64,000 nt of DNA, taken from the NCBI GenBank assembly GCA_019166125.1, contig JAHTBO010000004.1, positions 191,406-255,405 on the forward strand. The letters run 5' to 3'. Made by a program: the position numbers and the translations under genes. The notes under the pieces were generated by a model. That model made no database searches. It saw nothing but the letters and a program-made list of their open reading frames with translations, and had not been told where the DNA came from. Each line of letters begins with the position of its first letter. Position 1 is the stretch's first letter. This DNA comes from Alcaligenaceae bacterium CGII-47. Lineage in GTDB: Bacteria > Pseudomonadota > Gammaproteobacteria > Burkholderiales > Burkholderiaceae_B. Positions 35,459 through 41,876 of this stretch are shown piece by piece.

Positions 35459-36391
35459 TCAGCCTGCGCTGCCGCCCAGCGTCTGCGTATCGCGCTTGGC
35501 GCCGCGCATAACTGTGATTTCGTAGGGCAAGGTCTGACTCGGTTCGGGGTCGGCCTCGGCTTTCTTGGGTGGCGAGCGTGTGGCCAGCGCGCGCGAGACG
35601 TCGCTGGCCCAGACGGGGGCGGACTTGGGTTGGGTGTTGTCCCAGGCCACAATGGACTGCACCGGCGTGTCTTGGGCAGGCGTGCGATCAGTGACCGCAA
35701 AACTGCGCAGTGCCATGGATAGGGTGCCCAGACGCGCGGCAACCGTCACGGCCTCGGCGGCACGGGGCATGACTTCGATGGTTACGGTGCGTGCAGGCTG
35801 ACGTTTGCTCTTGGCATCCTCGGCCTCGCCCTGGGCCTGCAGGACAGAGCCCACGGCGATCACCCGCACCTTTTCGACGACGGTCTCGCTGACCACCGAG
35901 TGGGCGCGTCCACTATCCAGGTCGTCACGCGATCTGGATTCCTGCACCAAAATCATATCGACGTAGTCCCCAGGTTGAATCAGTCCGGCATTGCCCGATA
36001 CATTGTCGACCGGCACCGAGACGGCACGCATGCCGGGCTTGAGTGCAGCGGCGAGGAAGCCGGGTGCATCAGAGCGGATAATGTCGTTGGCCAGAATGGG
36101 TGCGTCGGCGGCGGTATCGTGGCGGATGAGCGCGCCCGCCAGGGTTTCAGCCTCGCGACTGCCCTTGACGAGTGCATGCTGGGGCAGCTTGGTTTTGTCC
36201 ACCGCGATCCAGCCTAGATCATCCGCGCGCAGCAACAGCCCGGCAGGTAAGGGGATCGCAGCGGCGCGGATCTGTACCATCTGGTCGGCGGGGACAGGCT
36301 GTTTGGCAATATTCGCGAACAAGGCGCGCGCTGCCAAAGCCAGGACGGCGGCACCGAACAGCAGCAAGGCGAACTTCACGGTGGTGGACAT
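35459..36391 (-). CDS. cpaB: Pilus assembly protein CpaB/RcpC
   Basis: The 310-residue protein has an N-terminal membrane helix (FALLLFGAAVLALAARALF), an SAF domain (PLPAGLLLRADDLGWIAV) and the family segment GMRAVSVPVDNVSGNAGLIQPGDYVDMILV. CpaB/RcpC works with the secretin in the periplasm. The spacing to rcpA is 53 bases. Confidence 0.93.
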   Translation of the reverse strand: MSTTVKFALLLFGAAVLALAARALFANIAKQPVPADQMVQIRAAAIPLPAGLLLRADDLGWIAVDKTKLPQHALVKGSREAETLAGALIRHDTAADAPILANDIIRSDAPGFLAAALKPGMRAVSVPVDNVSGNAGLIQPGDYVDMILVQESRSRDDLDSGRAHSVVSETVVEKVRVIAVGSVLQAQGEAEDAKSKRQPARTVTIEVMPRAAEAVTVAARLGTLSMALRSFAVTDRTPAQDTPVQSIVAWDNTQPKSAPVWASDVSRALATRSPPKKAEADPEPSQTLPYEITVMRGAKRDTQTLGGSAG

Positions 36392-36417
36392 GGCAAGCCC
36401 CTGAATTCAATCGTTAT

Positions 36418-36927
36418 CTATAGCGCCGTGGCCCACAGGGACTGCAGTCCGGCGATCGCCAGACCCACGCCATAGGGCACGCCGCGTGACGAACTGAGCA
36501 TCCTGAATATGGGTGCGCAGCGTGGTCTGCGTCGATACTTGAGTACATAGTGCGAGACGATACCCAGCACCCCCAGCAACCCGCCCCCAATGGTAGCGAT
36601 GACAAATGCGAGCACTGCCCCCTGGGGTCCCGCCCAGAGCATCAGTGCCGCCCAGAGCTTCACATCGCCCCCGCCCATTGCCCGAAAGGCAAAGAGCGGC
36701 GCCGCGATCAGCAGGGCGATCAGCCCCGTGATCACGTGCGCCTGCAATTGCGACCACCCCATGCCGCTGGCCGTGGCATAGGGAAGGAACAGTGCTGCAT
36801 AAACACCCACCCAGACATTGGGCAGGCGTCGTTGAGCCAGGTCTCGATAGATCAAGGTCAGCAGCACACCGCCCGCAGTGAGCAGCACGGGGATGGTCAG
36901 AATAGCCGGAGGCCATGGGGAGGGCAT
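36418..36927 (-). CDS. tadV: Prepilin peptidase TadV/CpaA
   Basis: The 169-residue, highly hydrophobic A24-family aspartic peptidase has the catalytic aspartates in YRDLAQRRLPN and in AMGGGDVKLWAAL (GXGD motif). It would cleave the leader of Flp and of the TadE/TadF pseudopilins. It lies 38 bases after flp. Confidence 0.9.
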   Translation of the reverse strand: MPSPWPPAILTIPVLLTAGGVLLTLIYRDLAQRRLPNVWVGVYAALFLPYATASGMGWSQLQAHVITGLIALLIAAPLFAFRAMGGGDVKLWAALMLWAGPQGAVLAFVIATIGGGLLGVLGIVSHYVLKYRRRPRCAPIFRMLSSSRGVPYGVGLAIAGLQSLWATAL

Positions 36928-36965
36928 GGTGGGGTGTGGGTAAGAGTTGAGGTGACTTAGGTGCC

Positions 36966-37151
36966 TCAGCTGCCAGCTCCAGAGGCATCATTTAAGCCAG
37001 TTGTTACCGCCGTCCATGCGTCAGTGAGCGCCGCTTTGAAACCAACAGAGGCAAGGCCAAGGACACCCACTACGATTGCAGCCAGAATCGCATACTCGAC
37101 CGCCGTTACACCACTTTCATCCTGGACCAGGGATTGAATGAAATCACGCAT
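36966..37151 (-). CDS. flp: Flp/Fap-type major pilin
   Basis: From ATG 37,151, with GGAGAAA just upstream, the prepilin has 61 residues. It has a short leader ending ESG, then VTAVEYAILAAIVVGVLG, with Glu5-Tyr6 typical of Flp pilins, followed by a short tail. A longer frame upstream has no pilin character. It heads the Tad operon, as usual. Confidence 0.93.
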   Translation of the reverse strand: MRDFIQSLVQDESGVTAVEYAILAAIVVGVLGLASVGFKAALTDAWTAVTTGLNDASGAGS

Positions 37152-37274
37152 AAGTTTTCTCCAAAAATGAATACCACAATATGTGTTTAGGTCAATATCG
37201 CCGTGCCTGAGCGTGGCGCGTTTCCCCGTATACAAAACTGGGTGAGATTAATAATATGCGTATTTCAAAGCGTT

Positions 37275-37294
37275 TTATGTCACATCAGACATAA
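37275..37294. promoter_or_regulatory. 20-bp palindrome upstream of flp
   Basis: Perfect seven-base arms TTATGTC and GACATAA flank ACATCA. The site is about 125 bases upstream of the flp start and downstream of the LuxR-type gene. It resembles the size and symmetry of LuxR/FixJ dimer sites. The regulator encoded next to it is the obvious candidate ligand, by inference. Confidence 0.5.
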
Positions 37295-37384
37295 ATAGTT
37301 AAACTCTTATTACATTCTTAAGCAATAAGAATTTCTCTTACTCTTATCGGCCTGATTAGAGGAAAAAATGGAAGCTTGCCGCCG

Positions 37385-38278
37385 TCAGGCCCGAGGGGGT
37401 GGGGTGCTCTGGCGAGATGAAGCAGCGGAAAGTATCTCTTGATTAATAAGTTGGGCGATCGTGCTGATGCCCAGTTTGGCCAGGATATGGTGTTTGTGTG
37501 CGCTGATGGTTTTTTCACTTAGATAGAGCCTTTCGGCAATTTCCTTATTACGCAGACCATGGCGCAGCAGCATCAGCACGGCAAGCTCTTTTTGGCTAAG
37601 GGGGGCGCTACCTTCCGGTAGTTGTTCGGATAGCGGGTCCCTTGGAAAGCATCGCATGCCATTCAACATGCTGTGAATGGTCGAGGCAATGGTTGTTTCG
37701 TCACTGAATGCGGGCAGAAAGCCATCAGCGCCCAATCGAACGGCCAATGAAATCGCCACCGCGCTATCGGCGTAACTAAAAAACAATACGGGCACGGTGT
37801 TTTGATGCTGATGTAATGTGTGCATGAACTGGACCGGATCCAGATCCTGCATATTGGGATCGATGATAATGAGGCCCAGATCCTGCGTGTCGTGATGCTG
37901 AATCTGTATCGCGCTGCCTGCCTCGACGATGGGCGTTATTATTCCGGCATCGTGCATGATCTGGCGCAATCCTGCGCGTAAGGCAGGGTATGGGTTAAGG
38001 ATTAATATCGGTTTGATGTAATCTCCTTGGGTTTCATTTGCATGTAGCTTGTGAAGAACCGTACGGATACTTAACGACCAGATACGTTTAATGTATTGCA
38101 GATATTTCGATATGTATAGACCCAGAGCGCATATTTTTATCAGATAGGCGGATTCAGGCGCAGCCGCACGGTTAGCGACGTAGTACAGGCCATCAATGAA
38201 TACTAATATCATAGTATTTTGATTCATATCAAAACATTTCGAGATTGCCGTAATCAGCTTGGAACCGCTTGATACCAA
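37385..38278 (-). CDS. LuxR/FixJ-type regulator with atypical receiver
   Basis: The C-terminal HTH is clear: PLSQKELAVLMLLRHGLRNKEI followed by LYLSEKTISAHKHHILAKLGI. The receiver is degenerate. The usual DDH of the acidic pocket reads NPY (ILILNPYPALRAGL), the phospho-acceptor position keeps D (IIIDPNM), and the conserved Lys is missing (GFLPAF). The start is unclear. The longest frame begins at TTG 38,278 and adds about 87 residues without a recognisable domain; ATG at 38,227 is another option. A receiver-length protein of 210 residues would begin at ATC 38,017, which has AAGGAG five bases upstream. It lies upstream of flp in the same direction and probably regulates the Tad operon. Confidence 0.8.
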   Translation of the reverse strand: MVSSGSKLITAISKCFDMNQNTMILVFIDGLYYVANRAAAPESAYLIKICALGLYISKYLQYIKRIWSLSIRTVLHKLHANETQGDYIKPILILNPYPALRAGLRQIMHDAGIITPIVEAGSAIQIQHHDTQDLGLIIIDPNMQDLDPVQFMHTLHQHQNTVPVLFFSYADSAVAISLAVRLGADGFLPAFSDETTIASTIHSMLNGMRCFPRDPLSEQLPEGSAPLSQKELAVLMLLRHGLRNKEIAERLYLSEKTISAHKHHILAKLGISTIAQLINQEILSAASSRQSTPPPRA

Positions 38279-38347
38279 TCAATTTTTTAAAAGCGAAGGT
38301 CTTGGACAATACCCGCTCGGAATAACCTTTCAATGAGTGGGGAAAAT

Positions 38348-38995
38348 ATGAAACTACGACTACGCGCGGTAATGCTGACTTGCGCGATCGGTGCGGGTGC
38401 TTTGGCGGCAGTACCAGCAGGGGCGCACGAATCAGGTGATTGGTTGCTCAAGGGCGGGGTGACGAATATTCAGCCTAAATCCAATAATGGCACGGTCAAC
38501 AGCGGCGCCATTAAGTTGGACGTGGGCAGCAGCGTGCGCCCAAGCTTCACCGTCACCTATATGGCAACACGCAATATCGGCGTTGAATTATTGGGCGCTT
38601 TTCCGTTTCAGCACGATATCGATGGCCGGGTGGTCGGTGGAGCAAACCTGGGCAGGATCGGTTCGACCAAACACCTACCACCCACACTTAGCCTGCAATG
38701 GCATTTCTTGCCGGATGCCCAGATCCAACCTTATGTGGGCGTGGGCTTGAACTACACCACGTTTTTCAGCACGAAGACCCATGGTGCGCTGGCTGGCTCT
38801 AGCCTCAGGCTCTCTGATTCCTGGGGGCTTGCGGCGCAGATCGGCGTGGATGTCAAACTATCCGAACGCTGGTTCCTGAACGCCGATATTCGCTATGTTG
38901 ATATTTCGTCTGATGTGCGACTGAATGGCGCCTATATCGGCAAGGCGCGTATTGATCCCTGGGCGGCCACGGTGGGTGTCGGGTATCGATTCTGA
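38348..38995 (+). CDS. ompW: OmpW-family outer membrane protein
   Basis: From ATG 38,348, with GGGGAA upstream, the protein has 215 residues. It has a signal peptide (LTCAIGAGALAAVPAGA) and an eight-stranded barrel pattern: DWLLKGGVTNIQP near the start, GVELLGAFPFQHDI, LQWHFLPDAQIQPYVGVGLNYT, and C-terminal Phe (TVGVGYRF). OmpW family proteins are small hydrophobic channels. It is divergent from the LuxR-type gene. Confidence 0.92.
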   Translation: MKLRLRAVMLTCAIGAGALAAVPAGAHESGDWLLKGGVTNIQPKSNNGTVNSGAIKLDVGSSVRPSFTVTYMATRNIGVELLGAFPFQHDIDGRVVGGANLGRIGSTKHLPPTLSLQWHFLPDAQIQPYVGVGLNYTTFFSTKTHGALAGSSLRLSDSWGLAAQIGVDVKLSERWFLNADIRYVDISSDVRLNGAYIGKARIDPWAATVGVGYRF

Positions 38996-39191
38996 TGAGG
39001 TAACGTCTCTGATCTTTTGCGGAGCGAACGGGATTAGTCATTTTTTAGATTAGGAACGCTTCCTTCACCCATTCATCACTCGCCACAAAGAGGCCGTGGA
39101 TAGACTTGAAGTAACCACGGCTTGGGACCTTACGATGCGGTTTTGCAGACTTTTATTCCAAAGTTTTTGACTCAAAACTCTGGACCCAACC

Positions 39192-39473
39192 CTAGGCAGA
39201 TTCAAGTACGCGCATCTCAATGTGCAGTCCAGCGGCAGCGGCCATATTGACCAGTGCATCAAGACCAAAAACATTGATTTTTCCACGCATCAGGTCAGAG
39301 ACGCGGGGCTGGGTCACGCCAAAAATCTTGGCGGCTTCGGCCTGGCTCATCTTGGTGTGGGCTATGTGGTGCCTAAGCGCCGTCATTAGGGTTGAACGAA
39401 GCTTCATGTTTTCCGCGACTTCCTGGGTGTCTTCGATGGCATCCCAGATGCTGGCAAATCGTTGGTTGCTCAT
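39192..39473 (-). CDS. higA: HigA/XRE-family antitoxin
   Basis: The 93-residue protein has an HTH (MSQAEAAKIFGVTQPRVSDL) followed by RGKINVFGLDALVNMAAAAG, typical of HigA-like XRE antitoxins paired with Gp49-like toxins. The start overlaps the toxin stop by ATGA, in toxin-first order. Confidence 0.9.
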   Translation of the reverse strand: MSNQRFASIWDAIEDTQEVAENMKLRSTLMTALRHHIAHTKMSQAEAAKIFGVTQPRVSDLMRGKINVFGLDALVNMAAAAGLHIEMRVLESA

Positions 39474-39808
39474 TTGCTTAGTTCCTGCAATAGGTCTCGA
39501 TAATGTTTCGAGGCCAGATCTATATCCGCCTTGTTGGTTTTCTGCGTCTTTTTCTGAAAATAGTGGATCACATAGACGGCATCGGCGAACTTGGCGATGT
39601 AGATGACCCTGAAAGCGCCGTCACTATCGCGAACGCGAATTTCTCTGACACCTTGGCCCACTGCTTTCATAGGCTTCCAGTCGTCCGGGTCCAAACCGTT
39701 CTGCACCTGATCGATCTGGTAACCCGCTTCGCGCTTGGCAGAGGGCGGGAAGGCACGAAGATCATCAAGTGAGGTTCCGAGGAACTCGACAGGCTTGAAC
39801 AGTGACAT
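39470..39808 (-). CDS. higB: HigB/Gp49-like RelE-superfamily toxin
   Basis: From ATG 39,808 the protein has 112 residues: FKPVEFLGTSLDDLRAFPPS, then REIRVRDSDGAFRVIYIAKF and VYVIHYFQKKTQKTNKADI, the Gp49-like family pattern with conserved R and K residues. Such toxins cleave mRNA on the ribosome. An alternative start at 39,850 adds 14 residues. Confidence 0.9.
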   Translation of the reverse strand: MSLFKPVEFLGTSLDDLRAFPPSAKREAGYQIDQVQNGLDPDDWKPMKAVGQGVREIRVRDSDGAFRVIYIAKFADAVYVIHYFQKKTQKTNKADIDLASKHYRDLLQELSK

Positions 39809-40041
39809 GCGTAATTTATACAATATTTTGTATGTTCTGGCAAGCCCCATGCCATCACTTTAGTGGCGTATCGGCTGCTACGTTTCGAAGGCATGTACTA
39901 ACCAAACGTCTAGGGCGGAGCGAAAACTACTCTCTACGGATGCTGCGAGAAGCGATTTGGTGAGGCAACAATTGGTTCCAGCGATTCGTTTGATCCCCCT
40001 GGCAAGTGGACGGGTAATCCACCCAGTCTTAATATCAACCG

Positions 40042-40068
40042 AAATGACAAAGCGCCCCGAAAGGCGCT
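40042..40068 (-). terminator. Displaced terminator of tRNA operon
   Basis: On the minus strand AGCGCC-TTTCGG-GGCGCT is followed by TTGTCATTT, an intrinsic terminator shape. It is oriented like the tRNA genes at 41,396-41,677 and is separated from them only by the ISL3-family element. It lies upstream of higB, so it does not serve that operon. Confidence 0.7.
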
Positions 40069-40083
40069 CTATCATTGATTATT

Positions 40084-41387
40084 GGCTCTACATCATGAAC
40101 GGGGGACAGCGGTATTCATTAGACTTGTTTTTACGAAGAACACGTTTAATGGAGGTAATACCGATGTCCCCAATTGATTCTATCCTAGGATTGAAGGGTT
40201 TGGTCGTTCAACGCGTCGAGCGTAGACACGACATTCATGTCTGGGCCCAGCCCCAAGAGAGGCCCGCCTGCGTGCACTGCTTGCAGGGGCCGGTACGCAT
40301 TAAAGCCACGCACCAACGCACGCTTAAACACACCCGCCAGGGCAATCAGCTCATGGTGTTGCACCTGACCGTACCCAAGTATCACTGCACGCAATGCAAT
40401 CGCTATTTCCGGCATCGATTCACTGGTATTCGCCCGCGTCTTCGGGCTACTGAAGCGTATCGGCTGGAGGTCTTTGAGGCCCATGATGGGGGTGTGAGCC
40501 AGCGTAAGCTCACCCTGACACACCGCATCGGCAGCGCCACGGTCGAACGCTGGTATCAATCGTTTATCAAGCAGCGGATCTCGGAGTTGTCCGGCAGAAC
40601 CTGTCCGCAGGTACTCGGCATCGATGAGCACTTCTTCAGCCGCAAACGGGGCTACGCCACCACGCTGGTTGATCTGAAGAACCACAAGGTGTTCGATGTT
40701 GTGCTGGGGCGCTCGGAGGCGAGCCTGCGCAGCTATTTGAAGCGCTTGCCAGGCCGTGAGCAGGTGCGCGTTATTGTGATGGATCTGTCCGAGACCTATC
40801 GCCGGATCGCCCGACAGTACTTCCCTAATGCCATGATCGTGGCCGATCGTTTTCATGTCGTGCGCCTGGTCAATCAGCACTTTCTCAAACTCTGGCAACA
40901 GCACGATCCTGAGGGCCGCAAGAACCGCGGGCTACTGAGTCTGATGCGCCGCCATCATTGGAAACTGTCCGCCGTACAAAAGGAGCGTCTGCACCAGTAT
41001 CTGGCGCAGTCTCCCGTGCTTGAGGCGCTGTACTTCGCCAAACAGCAACTCAACGGCTTTCTGGTGCTCAAGACAGTCAAGGCCAAACGGGCCAATAAAT
41101 TGTTGCCCAAATTCATGGCGCTGATCCGCCAGTTCGAACAAAGCCCGGCCAAAGCACTGGCCGCCACGTTAACATCGTGGTTGGAGCCGATCGTACGAAT
41201 GTGGCGCTTCTCTAAATCCAACGGGATCACCGAAGGTTTCCACACTAAAATGGAGATGCTCTCGCGCCGTGCGTATGGCTTCAGGAACTTTGAGAATTAC
41301 CGCATGCGAGTCTTGGCTCAATGCGGTTGGAACGGTATGATTTACCGTGTCTGATGAATGCCCATCCCCCGAAAATGGGGAAGAGCC
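40084..41387 (+). mobile_element. ISL3-family insertion sequence
   Basis: The element is about 1.3 kb. The ends carry imperfect inverted repeats beginning GGCTCT: left 40,084 onward and right ending AGAGCC at 41,387, with further matches such as CGGGGGA and ATTCAT inside. Flanking eight-base segments TGATTATT (left) and GAATTATT (right) agree at six positions and may be a decayed target duplication. One intact transposase gene is inside. Confidence 0.85.
40164..41354 (+). CDS. ISL3-family transposase
   Basis: From ATG 40,164, which has GGAGG eight bases upstream, the protein has 396 residues. It has an N-terminal zinc ribbon (two CXXC pairs: CVHC, CTQC), an HTH segment and the DDE domain with D in VLGIDEHFFSRKRGYAT and D in VIVMDLSETYR, and E in SNGITEGFHTKM. 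No stop or frameshift is seen, so the element may be active. Confidence 0.93.
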   Translation: MSPIDSILGLKGLVVQRVERRHDIHVWAQPQERPACVHCLQGPVRIKATHQRTLKHTRQGNQLMVLHLTVPKYHCTQCNRYFRHRFTGIRPRLRATEAYRLEVFEAHDGGVSQRKLTLTHRIGSATVERWYQSFIKQRISELSGRTCPQVLGIDEHFFSRKRGYATTLVDLKNHKVFDVVLGRSEASLRSYLKRLPGREQVRVIVMDLSETYRRIARQYFPNAMIVADRFHVVRLVNQHFLKLWQQHDPEGRKNRGLLSLMRRHHWKLSAVQKERLHQYLAQSPVLEALYFAKQQLNGFLVLKTVKAKRANKLLPKFMALIRQFEQSPAKALAATLTSWLEPIVRMWRFSKSNGITEGFHTKMEMLSRRAYGFRNFENYRMRVLAQCGWNGMIYRV

Positions 41388-41395
41388 GAATTATT

Positions 41396-41472
41396 TGGCG
41401 GAGCGGACGGGACTCGAACCCGCGACCCCCGGCGTGACAGGCCGGTATTCTAACCAACTGAACTACCGCTCC
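41396..41472 (-). tRNA. tRNA-Asp (GTC)
   Basis: On the minus strand the gene starts GGAGCGGTAGTTCAG. It has the anticodon loop CTGTCAC with GTC and the T arm GGTTCGAGTCC, and ends CCGCTCCGCCA with the CCA encoded. The seven-base acceptor stem pairs perfectly. Only eight bases separate its 3' end from the ISL3 element. Confidence 0.97.
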
Positions 41473-41501
41473 GCAGCGGTGAACTACTGCCAGAAAAATC
41501 C

Positions 41502-41577
41502 TGGCGTCCCCTAGGGGATTCGAACCCCTGTACCCACCGTGAAAGGGTGGTGTCCTAGGCCTCTAGACGAAGGGGAC
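41502..41577 (-). tRNA. tRNA-Glu (TTC)
   Basis: On the minus strand it starts GTCCCCTTCGTCTAGAGG. It has anticodon TTC in CTTTCAC and a T arm GGTTCGAATCC, and ends GGGGACGCCA. All four arms fold and CCA is encoded. Confidence 0.97.
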
Positions 41578-41601
41578 AGGACATTCAATAACAGATTTTC
41601 T

Positions 41602-41677
<76 letters not shown>

Positions 41678-41706
41678 GAACAAGGTCTTCGTTATGAAGA
41701 AGCGAG

Positions 41707-41735
41707 ATTATGCACTAAATATACATGACGTGCAA
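41707..41735 (-). promoter_or_regulatory. Promoter of tRNA operon
   Basis: On the minus strand TTGCAC is followed after exactly 17 bases by CATAAT. The -10 ends about 30 bases before tRNA-Ala. Both boxes are close to consensus and the spacing is ideal. Confidence 0.7.
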
Positions 41736-41806
41736 GTTGGGGTTGGCCTATGTTGGCCCACGTGTTGGCCCATGCAGGGGGGTGTGGGCCAATCCAGAGT
41801 TGTGTA

Positions 41807-41835
41807 TTGTGAAAATTTGGGTAACATTTGATAAT
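41807..41835 (+). promoter_or_regulatory. Promoter of tandem c-di-GMP genes
   Basis: TTGTGA and GATAAT are separated by 17 bases and lie about 42 bases before the ATG at 41,877. It would drive the two coupled GGDEF-EAL genes. Confidence 0.6.
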
Positions 41836-41876
41836 CTGGTCTCGGGTCAGATGCTTGCTTATTGAATTAGGGTTGT

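Noticed and set aside
36407..36991. 194-codon leftward frame over tadV
   Set aside because: It overlaps the prepilin peptidase in another frame and lacks membrane segments or motifs; the 169-residue frame has both catalytic aspartates.
39093..39121. GCCGTGG/CCACGGC hairpin as higBA terminator
   Set aside because: The 15-base loop and weak T content make it a poor terminator; it could be chance.
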